DNA of 64,000 nucleotides, taken from contig CAZOZP010000007.1 in NCBI GenBank assembly GCA_964584325.1, forward strand, positions 1 to 64,000, written 5' to 3'. How positions within the stretch are numbered: position 1 is the stretch's first letter; the number at the start of each line of letters is the position of its first letter. Origin of the DNA: CAZOZP01 sp964584325 (GTDB taxonomy: Bacteria > Bacteroidota > Ignavibacteria > Ignavibacteriales > Melioribacteraceae). Of this stretch, positions 43,587-52,548 are shown piece after piece. Under the pieces are notes generated by a model. That model worked only from the letters and a program-made list of their open reading frames with translations, was not told where the DNA came from and did not search any database. The translations under genes were made by a program, and so were the position numbers.

Positions 43587-43896
43587 GTGCCGATAGCTGT
43601 TAATCACAGAAATCTTATAAATCCCGGCTCAGACAATAGTTCTCGATTCAATTGGTAAAAGCAAAATACGTTAATAATATTAGTATGAATGATTTTAGAC
43701 ATTTCCCAATGCATTGGAAAAAAGAAGAGAAAGAAAAACATAAAGATTTGGCAAGTTCGCTACTCTCTTCGTAAAAACAGAAAATCTGACAATTGACCAA
43801 ATATCACCGCTATGACAAAAGTTAAAAGTCATCCCGTCCGCAAAATAATACAGCAGAAGTAAATAAAACAATTACGAATTTCGGTAAAAACGTTTC

Positions 43897-43986
43897 GGCG
43901 GTCAGGAAATACAAACTGGCGGTCAGGAAATACAAACTGGCGGTCAGGAAATACAAACTGGCGGTCAGGAAATACAAACTGGCGGC
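43897..43986 (+). repeat. Perfect 21-bp tandem array (four copies)
   Basis: A unit of GGCGGTCAGG followed by AAATACAAACT is repeated exactly at 43897-43917, 43918-43938, 43939-43959 and 43960-43980. A partial GGCGGC follows. All three plus-strand frames stay open across it because 21 is divisible by 3, giving heptapeptides GGQEIQT, AVRKYKL or RSGNTNW. None has a start codon and ribosome site nearby. Perfect identity indicates recent expansion. Confidence 0.9.
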
Positions 43987-44070
43987 CTTACAATGAAGAC
44001 TGGCTCCGGAAACATTGGGAGTGTTAATGAAAAATTAAAAGTTAATGCCTCCTGAATTCTGTGAATCTGT

Positions 44071-44142
44071 AATAACAAAAACAAAACCCGCGTATAGCTA
44101 AAACATTTCTCAGTGCTTCGTGTGTTCTGTGGTAAAATCTTT
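44071..44142 (+). repeat. ~70-bp repeat segment, copy 2
   Basis: The partner of 43518-43586, with the same order of words (CAAAACC-GCGTAT-GC-AAA, then CGTGT-CTGTGGTAA-ATCTTT). It ends about 85 bp before the AAA-ATPase start. The two copies bracket the tandem array and are in direct orientation. Confidence 0.5.
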
Positions 44143-44226
44143 CTCTCTCTTTGCTAAGAAAAGGATAGCCTTTCAACTAATCGATCTAATTCTTATATTT
44201 GAAAGAAATAAAAACGGTATTGGGCA

Positions 44227-45930
44227 ATGAAAAAGAAAAAACCTCCTTATGGTATTTCGAATTACGAATCTTTAATTACAGACAATTATTATTTTGTTGA
44301 TAAAACAAAGTATATTGAAATATTGGAAGAGGTTCCGGAAAAATCAATTTTTTTCCTTCGGCCGAGGAAATTCGGTAAATCATTATTTGTATCAATGCTT
44401 CAATACTATTACGGGGTTGAGTATAAGAATAAGTTTGATAGTTTATTCGGCGAGTTTTATATAGGTAAAAATCCGACTAAAAAAGCTAATAAGTATTATG
44501 TTCTTGTTTTTGATTTTAGCGGAATAGATACATCAAATAATGGAAAAACAATTATTAGTTTTCATAATAAAATATTAGATGGAATTAAGGCTTTTAATAA
44601 TTCGTATAAGAGTTTTACCGAACAAGAAATTAGAGAATTAGCAACAATAAATAGTTCAGCTGATTTAATGACAAATTTTTTAAGATTATTTGAAAGTAAA
44701 ATTCCTGATAAAACAATATTCGTTCTTATAGATGAATATGACCATTTTACAAATGAATTGATATCATTCAGACTTACAGAATTTAAGGATATTGTATCAG
44801 GAAATGGTTATGTGAGAAAGTTTTATGAAGCAATAAAAACAGCATCCAGAGATGGAATAGTTGACAGATTTTTTGCAACCGGCGTAACCCCGGTAACATT
44901 AGACAGTCTTACAAGCGGCTTTAATATTGCAAAGGATTTCACTCTCGACAGGCGCTTTAATGAGATGCAGGGTTTTACACCCGAAGAAGTAAAATCAATT
45001 CTTGAATATTATGAAATTGAAAACAGCGATGAAGTATCAGCCGATTTGGAAAGACTATACAATGGAAGTTTATTTAGTTTTGAAGCCGATACAAGGATAT
45101 ACAATTCCAATATGGTTCTTTATTTCCTGAGTGAATACATTTATCGGGGTGCATATCCCAAAAAACTGATTGATAATAACATAGCCAGCGATTACAGCAA
45201 AATAAAAAACATATTTTATCTGAATAATTCTCCGGTTCATCGAGAAAAGCTGAATGAGATAATCACAATAGGAGAGACAACCGGTCTTATAACTGAAAAA
45301 TATAGTTTTGAGCGGGAATTCACTCCTGATGATTTTGTCTCCTTGCTGTTTTACAATGGAATGCTGACAATTAAAGGCGCTAAAGCTGCAAGGATAGAGT
45401 TCTGCATACCCAACTATGTAATAAAAGAAATTTACTGGAATTTTTTCGCAAGTCAGTTGAAGGAAAATATACAAATTGCACTGAACACAGATAAAATAAT
45501 AACATCACTCGAAGATCTTGCATACAAAAACAATATGCAGGGGTGGATGGAGCGAATAGAAGATGTAATGGAGTTGTTAAGTAACCGGGATTTACAGAAG
45601 TTCGATGAGAAATATGTAAAGATGTTATTTATTACCTTAGCAGCTATGTCGCAGTTATATATCATAAAAAGCGAAGCTGAGATAAAAGGCGAATATCCTG
45701 ATTTAATGTACCTCTACCGCAAACCGTATAAACCGAATTACCAGTTCCTTATTGAACTGAAATACCTGAAAAAAAGTGAAGAAGGTAAACTGAAGACAAC
45801 AATGGAAGCGGCAGTTCAGCAAGCAAAGAAATATTTAGCAAAACCTGAAGTAAGTCAGTTGGAAAATCTGGAAGTTTATGGTGTTGTGTTTGTCGGGAAG
45901 AAAGGGCATTTTGAGGAAGTGACAAAGTAA
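44227..45930 (+). CDS. AAA-ATPase-like protein with C-terminal PD-(D/E)XK nuclease domain
   Basis: A 567-residue protein of the AAA-ATPase_like plus PDDEXK_9-type family. The N-terminal signature is PPYGISNYESLITDNYYFVD. The Walker-A-like loop is RPRKFGKSLFVSML, and the Walker B FVLIDEYDHF is near residue 170. The C-terminal nuclease motifs are PDLMYLYR and FLIELKYLKKS, with a final VVFVGKKGHFEEVTK. Such genes are often multicopy in Bacteroidota and of unknown role, possibly mobile or conflict-related. The ribosome site is weak, and the 5' half looks more AT-rich than its neighbours. Its stop codon is embedded in a GTGACAAAGTAAC repeat. It appears full length. Confidence 0.88.
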   Translation: MKKKKPPYGISNYESLITDNYYFVDKTKYIEILEEVPEKSIFFLRPRKFGKSLFVSMLQYYYGVEYKNKFDSLFGEFYIGKNPTKKANKYYVLVFDFSGIDTSNNGKTIISFHNKILDGIKAFNNSYKSFTEQEIRELATINSSADLMTNFLRLFESKIPDKTIFVLIDEYDHFTNELISFRLTEFKDIVSGNGYVRKFYEAIKTASRDGIVDRFFATGVTPVTLDSLTSGFNIAKDFTLDRRFNEMQGFTPEEVKSILEYYEIENSDEVSADLERLYNGSLFSFEADTRIYNSNMVLYFLSEYIYRGAYPKKLIDNNIASDYSKIKNIFYLNNSPVHREKLNEIITIGETTGLITEKYSFEREFTPDDFVSLLFYNGMLTIKGAKAARIEFCIPNYVIKEIYWNFFASQLKENIQIALNTDKIITSLEDLAYKNNMQGWMERIEDVMELLSNRDLQKFDEKYVKMLFITLAAMSQLYIIKSEAEIKGEYPDLMYLYRKPYKPNYQFLIELKYLKKSEEGKLKTTMEAAVQQAKKYLAKPEVSQLENLEVYGVVFVGKKGHFEEVTK

Positions 45931-45933
45931 CAG
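45902..45933 (+). repeat. GTGACAAAGTAAC repeat, copy C, at the AAA-ATPase stop
   Basis: The last codons Val-Thr-Lys-stop of the AAA-ATPase gene are read from GTGACAAAGTAA. The same sequence context with AAAGGGCA upstream recurs at 43302-43333 without the gene. This copy shows the likely origin of the repeat. Confidence 0.6.
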
Positions 45934-46061
45934 AATGTAGGGCGAAATAACCTCTCATTAACCATTTCTAATTGTTTTTTTCCTAATGACAAATCTGGGT
46001 TAAGTAGATATTTTCCGAATATTGTCTTATTTTTACACTTTGAACATTCCGGAAAAATGAA

Positions 46062-46571
46062 ATGAACGATTCCCTTAGAAATAAGCTTGCCCAGGTGAAA
46101 TTGCTGGTTACTGATGTTGACGGAGTTCTGACTGACGGCGGATTGTATTATAATGCCGACGGTATGGTGATGAAGCGCTTTAATGTTAAGGATGGCCTTG
46201 GCGCTGTGTTGCTTAGGGAAAAGGGAATTAAAGTCGGGATTATTACTACCGACGATACTCCTGTTGTTGAGGCAAGAGGGAAAAGACTTAATCTGGATTT
46301 CGTGTGTATGCGGATCTATGACAAAGGTTCGAAGCTTCTTGAGCTATGTTCTATATACGGAATAAAGCCGGAAGAAACAGCTTTTATCGGGGATGATGTT
46401 AACGATATAAGTATTATGAAAACAGCAGGAATTACAGCGTGTCCGGCTGATGCGGTAAGATCTATTAAGGAAATGAGCGGTATAATTCTTTCCTGTAAAG
46501 GAGGCGAAGGGGCTTTCAGGGAGTTTTCCGATTTGATACTGGAAGCTTTGCAGGAAGCCGGGGATAAATGA
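46062..46571 (+). CDS. kdsC: KdsC-type HAD phosphatase (KDO 8-phosphate phosphatase)
   Basis: A 169-residue C0-type HAD hydrolase. Motif I is LLVTDVDGVLTDGGLYY with both catalytic aspartates, motif II IITTDD, and motif IV FIGDDVNDISIM. The compact length without a cap fits KdsC, which makes KDO for lipid A core sugars. YrbI relatives can also dephosphorylate other sialic-acid-like 8- or 9-phosphates. It overlaps the next gene by 4 bp (ATGA). No other KDO gene is in the window. Confidence 0.88.
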   Translation: MNDSLRNKLAQVKLLVTDVDGVLTDGGLYYNADGMVMKRFNVKDGLGAVLLREKGIKVGIITTDDTPVVEARGKRLNLDFVCMRIYDKGSKLLELCSIYGIKPEETAFIGDDVNDISIMKTAGITACPADAVRSIKEMSGIILSCKGGEGAFREFSDLILEALQEAGDK

Positions 46572-47776
46572 AAAAGAGTATGATTATTATAGGAGCCGGA
46601 ATTGTCGGTTTAGCCGCGGCTCTTAAAATTAAAGAAAAACATCCTGATGTCAATGTCAGAATTCTGGAAAAGGAAAATGATATAGCACTTCATCAGACGG
46701 GCAACAACAGCGGTGTAATTCACTCGGGAATATATTATAAACCCGGCAGTCTTAAAGCTTTGAATTGCCGGAAGGGCTACTCAATGCTGCTCGATTTCTG
46801 TACAAAACACTCCATTAACTTCGAAATATGCGGTAAATTAATAATAGCTGTAAATCAGAAGCAATTGCCTTATCTGGAAACAGTTTATGAGAGAGGAATT
46901 CAAAACGGACTAAGTGGACTCAGGAAAATCGGGACGGATGAAATAAATGAAAGAGAACCGGAGTGCAGGGGAATCAGCGGCATTCTTGTGCCCGAAACTG
47001 GCATTGTTGACTACAGAAAAGTTGCCGAAAAGTATAGGGAGCTTATTGTTAACTCAGGCGGCGAGGTTATTACGGGAACAAGGGTAACAGGAATAAGGCA
47101 GGAAAAAAATACAATAAGGGTTATAACCGATAAGCAAGAATATGAAACAGATTATCTTGTTAGCTGTGCGGGACTCCATTCAGACAGAATTGCGAAAATG
47201 ACAAATCCTGAACTTCCTCTGCGTATTATTCCTTTTAGAGGCGAGTATTATAAACTCCGTCCGGAAAAGGAAAATCTTGTTAAATCTTTGATTTATCCTG
47301 TGCCTGACCCGGCTTTCCCTTTTTTAGGAGTGCATTTTACAAGAATGGCTAAAGGCGGTGTTGAGGCAGGTCCGAACGCTGTTCTTGCATTTAAGCGCGA
47401 AGGTTATTCGAAGACTGATTTTAACTTGCTGGATACATTGGAAACATTTGCATGGCCGGGGTTCAGAAGCGTGATGTATAAATATTGGCAGACCGGACTG
47501 GGTGAGTTTTACAGATCTTTCAATAAAAAAGCTTTTACAAAAGCACTGCAGGGTCTTGTGCCCGGAATTTCAGAGGACGATCTGACTGAGGGCGGTGCCG
47601 GTATAAGAGCGCAGGCTTGCGGCAGAGACGGCGGGCTTATAGATGATTTCTATTTTGCCGAAAGCAGAAACATTTTGCACGTATGCAACGCTCCTTCGCC
47701 TGCGGCAACATCTTCCCTTGCTATAGGTGAATACATTGCCGATAGAATTACTGAACAGGCTGATATTAAAAATTAG
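46568..47776 (+). CDS. lhgO: L-2-hydroxyglutarate oxidase-like FAD enzyme
   Basis: A 402-residue DAO-family flavoenzyme. The FAD dinucleotide motif is IIGAGIVGLAAALKI, and HQTGNNSGVIHSGIYY near residue 45 is the LhgO signature around the isoalloxazine. LVSCAGLHSDRIA and the C-terminal HVCNAPSPAATSSLAIGEYI complete the match. It oxidises L-2-hydroxyglutarate to 2-oxoglutarate, a metabolite-repair step feeding electrons to the quinone pool. It is translationally coupled to kdsC by an ATGA overlap. Confidence 0.9.
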   Translation: MKKSMIIIGAGIVGLAAALKIKEKHPDVNVRILEKENDIALHQTGNNSGVIHSGIYYKPGSLKALNCRKGYSMLLDFCTKHSINFEICGKLIIAVNQKQLPYLETVYERGIQNGLSGLRKIGTDEINEREPECRGISGILVPETGIVDYRKVAEKYRELIVNSGGEVITGTRVTGIRQEKNTIRVITDKQEYETDYLVSCAGLHSDRIAKMTNPELPLRIIPFRGEYYKLRPEKENLVKSLIYPVPDPAFPFLGVHFTRMAKGGVEAGPNAVLAFKREGYSKTDFNLLDTLETFAWPGFRSVMYKYWQTGLGEFYRSFNKKAFTKALQGLVPGISEDDLTEGGAGIRAQACGRDGGLIDDFYFAESRNILHVCNAPSPAATSSLAIGEYIADRITEQADIKN

Positions 47777-47810
47777 ATAATGAACTTATAATAAATTACT
47801 TACGAGATTT

Positions 47811-49211
47811 ATGGATAAGAAACTTGAAAAGATACTCATTTTAGCTTCTGATTTTATTTCCGTGAACGTTGCCTTTGTAACTTATTTCTGGATTAGAACC
47901 GAGAGCGGTCTCTTTACCATACTTGCCAGCCCCGATATAGTTTTTGCCAGCACTGCGGTCTATTTATTCTGGCTTGTGATATTCACAATTGCCGGACTCT
48001 ACCGCACATGGTTTGCTTCTTCAAGATTTGACGAACTTACGCTTGTCTTAAAAACTACTTTTTTCGGAGTTCTTTTTCTCTTCTTTTTGATATTTATTGA
48101 TGATTATGCTGCAGGTGTTTCAGATGCCAACAGAATGCTGATATTTATTTATTTCTTTTTGATGCTCGGTTTTGTTTCTGCGGGAAGGCTTCTGATTCGT
48201 AAGTTTCAGAGAAATCTGTTACTTAAGGGAATCGGCAGACGAAATGCTGCTATTGTGGGATTCAACAGCCGCGGGCATAATATCCATAATATGATAGATA
48301 CCTATAAAGCACTCGGTCTTGATGTTAAAGCCTATATTTGTCTGAAGGAAGAAAACTTCGGAAAAGAACATAACGGTGTTCCGGCTGTGGATAATTACAA
48401 TAACATTGAGAAAGTAGTGAACGATTATAAGATTAAGGAAATCATAATTGCTCTTGAAAAGCAGGAACACGATGTTATGATAGGCATTATTTCAAAGAGC
48501 GATGACCTTAATGTTGGATTAAAAATTGTACCCGATCTCTATGATGTGATAAGCGGTCAGGCCCGGACATCCCAGTTGTATGGTTATCCGCTTATTGATA
48601 TCAAGCCTCAGTTGCTGAACGATTGGGAAAAGTTTCTTAAAAGAACAATCGATATTATGGCATCTATTGTTATTCTGCTCATTACTATGCCGGTAACTCT
48701 GATTACTGCAATGATAATAAAAACTGATAAAGGCCCGGCTCTTTTTAAACAGGAAAGAAGCGGACTTAAAGGCAAGCCGTTTATGATGTATAAATTCCGC
48801 TCAATGATTATGGATGCAGAAAAGTATTCAGGGCCAATGTGGTCAGTTAAAGATGATCCTAGAATTACTAAAATCGGTAAATTTATCAGGAAAGTGAGAA
48901 TTGATGAAATACCTCAAATGATAAATGTTCTTAAGGGCGAAATGAGTCTCGTGGGACCCCGTCCTGAACGTCCGTTTTTTGTTGAAAAACTTGCTCAGGA
49001 TATTCCTTTGTATAAAAGAAGACTATCCGTTCGTCCGGGAGTTACAGGCTGGGCGCAGGTAAATCATAAATATGATGAAACGATAGAAGATGTGAAAATG
49101 AAACTTCAGTACGATCTCTTCTATATAGAAAATATTTCTGTGCGACTTGATTTGAAAATTATTTGGAGAACCGTTTTTGTGGTTCTTTTCGGAAAAGGTC
49201 ATTTTGGTTAA
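47811..49211 (+). CDS. Polyprenyl-phosphate sugar-1-phosphate transferase (WbaP/WcaJ-like)
   Basis: A 466-residue initiating enzyme for exopolysaccharide or O-unit assembly. Four to five N-terminal membrane helices (residues 10-140) are followed by a CoA-binding-like Rossmann domain (~145-240, NAAIVGFNSRGHNIHN). The catalytic sugar transferase domain starts with a membrane segment near 275 (KRTIDIMASIVILLITMPV). It then shows MYKFRSM, DDPRITKIGKFIRKVRIDE, SLVGPRPERP and RPGVTGWAQVN. It loads the first sugar phosphate onto undecaprenyl phosphate and could prime the glycan made by the 1187-6281 operon. Confidence 0.92.
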   Translation: MDKKLEKILILASDFISVNVAFVTYFWIRTESGLFTILASPDIVFASTAVYLFWLVIFTIAGLYRTWFASSRFDELTLVLKTTFFGVLFLFFLIFIDDYAAGVSDANRMLIFIYFFLMLGFVSAGRLLIRKFQRNLLLKGIGRRNAAIVGFNSRGHNIHNMIDTYKALGLDVKAYICLKEENFGKEHNGVPAVDNYNNIEKVVNDYKIKEIIIALEKQEHDVMIGIISKSDDLNVGLKIVPDLYDVISGQARTSQLYGYPLIDIKPQLLNDWEKFLKRTIDIMASIVILLITMPVTLITAMIIKTDKGPALFKQERSGLKGKPFMMYKFRSMIMDAEKYSGPMWSVKDDPRITKIGKFIRKVRIDEIPQMINVLKGEMSLVGPRPERPFFVEKLAQDIPLYKRRLSVRPGVTGWAQVNHKYDETIEDVKMKLQYDLFYIENISVRLDLKIIWRTVFVVLFGKGHFG

Positions 49212-49227
49212 TAAAATCGGAGAAAAA

Positions 49228-51339
49228 ATGAAAATTATTTATTTGTGGGGACTAATTATGGCGCTTATGATAAACCTGAATGCTCAGGAAAATAAAGACA
49301 ATCCGTTTTTCGAATATTTTGAACTTCCGCCTTTCAGTAAAATAAAGGAAAGTCACTATAAACCTGCTTTTCTTGAAGGGATGAGAATTCAGGCTGAGGA
49401 GATAAAAGCTATTTCTGAAAATCCGGAGCCTCCTACTTTCCAAAATACAATCGAAGCATTCGAATACAGCGGTGAAATGCTGGACCGTGTTTCATCGGTT
49501 TTCTATAATCTTAAATCGGCAAATACTAATCAGGAAATGCAGGATATTGCAAAGGAACTTTCTCCGCTGCAAAGCCGGCACAGAGATGACATTTATCTGA
49601 ATGCAAAGCTGTTTGCCAGAATTAAGAAATTATTTGAATCTTCAGATAATTTGAATCTTAACCCGGAACAGAAAATTCTTCTCGAAAAATACTATAAGGA
49701 TTTTGTTAGAAGCGGTGCAGGTCTCTCTGATTCAGACAAGGAAATTCTCCGAGGAATTAATGCAGAGCTGAGTATGCTTACTCTGAAATTTAACGACAAT
49801 ATATTGAACGAAAATGCACAATTTGAAATGATTCTTGACAATGAAAGTGATCTGGAAGGATTGCCGCAATCTGTTATTGATGCTTCGGCTGTTTCAGCTT
49901 CAGAGAAAGCTCTTAACGGGAAATGGAGATTCACGATTGATAAACCAAGTATGATTCCGTTTCTGCAGTATTCTTCAAAAAGAGACTTGAGAGAGAAATT
50001 ATACAAGGGATATATTAATAAGGGTGATAATAATAATGAACTTGATAACAAAGAGATTGTGAAATCAATTGTCAATCTTAGAATTAAAAAAGCTCACTTG
50101 TTGGGTAGTAATAGTCACTCTGAATTTATACTTTCTGAAAATATGTCAAAAAACACAGAAAAAGTCTATGAATTATTAGACAAACTCTGGGAACCGGCTT
50201 TAAAGGTTGCAAAACGTGAGAGAAGCGAACTTCAGTCAATAATTGACAGCGAGGGTGGGGACTTCAAGCTTGATTCGTGGGACTGGTGGTATTATGCTGA
50301 AAAGCTTCGTAAAGAAAAATATGATCTCGATGAATCTGAACTGCGGCCTTATTTCAAACTTGATAATGTTCTGAAGGGAGTTTTCGGTCTTGCTGAAAGC
50401 CTTTTCGGAATTAAATTTAATGAAAGAAGAGATATCGAGGTTTATCACCCTGATGTGCGTACTTTTGAAGTTACTGAAGCAGACGGCACATTTATCGGAA
50501 TACTTTACACCGACTATTTCCCTAGAAGAGGCAAGGGTGGCGGTGCCTGGATGAATTCTTTCAGAGACCAGCAGATTAAAGACGGAAAAAATATTTATCC
50601 GATTATTTGCAATGTGGGAAACTTCACTAAACCGACTGCCGATGTGCCTTCGCTTCTGAGCCTTGATGAAGTAGAGACTTTATTTCATGAATTCGGACAC
50701 GGATTGCACGGACTTCTGTCAAAAACTACTTATCCTAAATTAAGCGGCACAAGCGTTCCCCGCGATTTTGTAGAGCTTCCTTCGCAGATAATGGAAAATT
50801 GGGTCTTGGAGCCGGAAATGCTTAGGCTTTATGCATTCCATTATCAGACCGGTGAAGTGATTCCTGATTCTTTGATAGAAAAGATTAAAAACTCATCACT
50901 TTTCAATCAGGGATTCAATACAGTAGAGTATCTTGCGGCATCTTATCTGGATCTGGCATGGCACAATCTGACTGAGTCAGCACCTGAAGATGTTAACGTT
51001 TTTGAGAATAAAGTTCTCGAAGGAATAGGACTGATTCCTGAAATAATTTCCAGATACAGAAGCACATATTTCAATCATATTTTCAGCGGTGGTTATTCGG
51101 CAGGCTACTACAGCTATATTTGGGCCGAAGTTCTCGATGCGGATGCATTTGAGACTTTTGTGGAAACCGGGTTATTCAACAGAAAGACCGGAGAATCTTT
51201 AAGACAAAATATACTTCAGAAAGGCGGTACCGAGGAACCTATGAAAATGTTTATCAATTTCAGAGGTAAGGAACCTTCTGTTGAGCCTCTGCTTAGAAAA
51301 AGAGGTTTAACGGAAAATGATAAAGGCAACGAAATCTAA
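49228..51339 (+). CDS. M3 family zinc metallopeptidase (oligopeptidase A/Dcp-like)
   Basis: The start is set at 49228 after CGGAG; the longer frame beginning inside the upstream gene lacks a ribosome site. The 703-residue product has a signal peptide (MKIIYLWGLIMALMINLNAQ), so it should act in the periplasm. A helical N-terminal half is followed by GILYTDYFPRRGKGGGAWM and the zinc site ETLFHEFGHGLHGLLS (HExxH). The downstream helix carries the third ligand, ending in SQIMENWVLE. Dcp-type relatives release C-terminal dipeptides; OpdA types cut short peptides. It probably digests imported peptides. Confidence 0.93.
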   Translation: MKIIYLWGLIMALMINLNAQENKDNPFFEYFELPPFSKIKESHYKPAFLEGMRIQAEEIKAISENPEPPTFQNTIEAFEYSGEMLDRVSSVFYNLKSANTNQEMQDIAKELSPLQSRHRDDIYLNAKLFARIKKLFESSDNLNLNPEQKILLEKYYKDFVRSGAGLSDSDKEILRGINAELSMLTLKFNDNILNENAQFEMILDNESDLEGLPQSVIDASAVSASEKALNGKWRFTIDKPSMIPFLQYSSKRDLREKLYKGYINKGDNNNELDNKEIVKSIVNLRIKKAHLLGSNSHSEFILSENMSKNTEKVYELLDKLWEPALKVAKRERSELQSIIDSEGGDFKLDSWDWWYYAEKLRKEKYDLDESELRPYFKLDNVLKGVFGLAESLFGIKFNERRDIEVYHPDVRTFEVTEADGTFIGILYTDYFPRRGKGGGAWMNSFRDQQIKDGKNIYPIICNVGNFTKPTADVPSLLSLDEVETLFHEFGHGLHGLLSKTTYPKLSGTSVPRDFVELPSQIMENWVLEPEMLRLYAFHYQTGEVIPDSLIEKIKNSSLFNQGFNTVEYLAASYLDLAWHNLTESAPEDVNVFENKVLEGIGLIPEIISRYRSTYFNHIFSGGYSAGYYSYIWAEVLDADAFETFVETGLFNRKTGESLRQNILQKGGTEEPMKMFINFRGKEPSVEPLLRKRGLTENDKGNEI

Positions 51340-51348
51340 GGATTGGTT

Positions 51349-52548
51349 ATGAATAAGTCTTCTGCATCAGAATATATAATGCGTACAGCGGTAAAAATAA
51401 TCAATGTAATGGCAGATATACCCCGGGATGTAACAGTTTACGACAGATTTCTCTCTGCTTGCATTAAAATGCTTGATGCAAAGCTTATTGTAGGCTTTAA
51501 TCTTGTATCAGACGCTGAAATTATTGGCAAATATGCTGCTAAAGAATCGAAAATTTGTTCTTTAGGAGATCCGGGTTTAACCGGAAAGGGAATTTATACA
51601 ATTGCAATTGATTATGATAATCCCGCAGCTATGAACGAAGGCAAAAAACTATTGGCTGAGGCCGATCTTATTATCCTTGATCATAAAGGCAACGGAGTAG
51701 AAAGTATTTTCAAGACTTTGACAGAAACTAATTACAATAGATTTCCGCTGTTAATTGTTAACGGAATTACGGAAGAAAGAGTAAAGAAAATATGGGATAC
51801 GCTTCCAAATCCGAAACTCGATCTTTCTTCATTCGGCAGAGAAAATGGTACCGGGATTTATGAAATTAAGAAGTATGCCGTTAATCCGGAAGAGCTTGAC
51901 GATAACCACAGATTCAGAAAACTACATATAGGATGCGGCTATAAAAAATTGGAAGGCTTCATAAATGTTGATGTAAGACCCACAGAGGCTGCCGACTTGG
52001 TTCACAGTTGTGTGAGCTTCGATGATTTCCCGGCCGGGTATTTTGATATTGTTTACAGTCACGCTTTTTTTGAACATCTTACGGCAACAGAAGAACTGAT
52101 ATGCATGCAAAGTATTAAACGAATACTTTCATCAGGCGGAAGTATTCTGTTCCTCGGAATCCCCGACTTTGAAATAATTGCCGGTGCATATTTGCAAAAA
52201 GCAAAATTCAATTATGCCGGGAAGTTTGACCTTGAACAGGTTTACCGTTATACACACGGTTCTCCGGAACAGGGAGGTTCGGATTGGTATTATGAACAGC
52301 TTCATAAATCAGTGTTTGATAAAGACCGCATTAATACTTTGCTGCATCAGGCAGGGTACAAAAAGTATATCATTTTCAGGTACGCATTCAGAGATGAATA
52401 CATTGCGTTAAATCTTGGATTTTTAACTCTTCCGGAAAGTTATTCCGGAAGAGTTGATATTTCATATGTTAAATCTGTAATAGAAGGTATCAATTCGGAT
52501 GTAAACCTCAGCTCTATTGAAATTATTTCAGTAAAATCATCTTTTTGA
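51349..52548 (+). CDS. SAM-dependent methyltransferase with N-terminal unknown domain
   Basis: The ATG at 51349 follows AAGGA; an in-frame TTG six bases earlier is less likely. The protein has 399 residues. Residues 1-185 form an alpha/beta domain I do not recognise (LIVGFNLVSDAEIIG, LIILDHKGNGVESIF). Residues 190-399 are a class I methyltransferase with motif I KLHIGCGYKKLEGFINVDV, VHSCVSFDDFPAGYFDIVYS and LSSGGSILFLGIPD. The type-11 pattern suits sugar or small-molecule methylation, perhaps of surface glycans. Its 3' end overlaps the convergent T9SS gene by 26 bp. Confidence 0.8.
   Translation: MNKSSASEYIMRTAVKIINVMADIPRDVTVYDRFLSACIKMLDAKLIVGFNLVSDAEIIGKYAAKESKICSLGDPGLTGKGIYTIAIDYDNPAAMNEGKKLLAEADLIILDHKGNGVESIFKTLTETNYNRFPLLIVNGITEERVKKIWDTLPNPKLDLSSFGRENGTGIYEIKKYAVNPEELDDNHRFRKLHIGCGYKKLEGFINVDVRPTEAADLVHSCVSFDDFPAGYFDIVYSHAFFEHLTATEELICMQSIKRILSSGGSILFLGIPDFEIIAGAYLQKAKFNYAGKFDLEQVYRYTHGSPEQGGSDWYYEQLHKSVFDKDRINTLLHQAGYKKYIIFRYAFRDEYIALNLGFLTLPESYSGRVDISYVKSVIEGINSDVNLSSIEIISVKSSF

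Larger units (their letters stand above)
43290..44226. other. Gene-poor accessory region with decayed repeats
   Basis: 937 bp with no convincing intact gene. It holds, in order: a relic of the AAA-ATPase 3' end with GTGACAGAGTAAC repeats (43302-43360); a CACAGAG-type element (43374-43404); the first of two related ~70-bp segments (43518-43586); small frames without ribosome sites (43685-43774, 43812-43862); a 21-bp tandem array (43897-43986); and the second ~70-bp segment (44071-44142). The content looks like debris left by repeated insertion and decay. Confidence 0.7.

Noticed and set aside
43685..43774. 29-codon frame (MNDFRHFPMHWKK...) in the accessory region
   Set aside because: No ribosome site precedes it and it is surrounded by decayed repeats. 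It may be a relic, but a live gene cannot be supported.
43812..43862. 16-residue frame beginning MTKVKSHPVRKIIQ before the tandem array
   Set aside because: It ends quickly in a stop; joining it to the AVRKYKL frame would need a frameshift I cannot prove.
43897..43986. CRISPR array
   Set aside because: The 21-bp units are directly adjacent with no spacers, and no cas gene is in the window.
44227..45930. AAA-ATPase gene as a transposase
   Set aside because: It has ATPase and PD-(D/E)XK motifs but no DDE or HUH transposase signature, and no terminal inverted repeats were seen around it.
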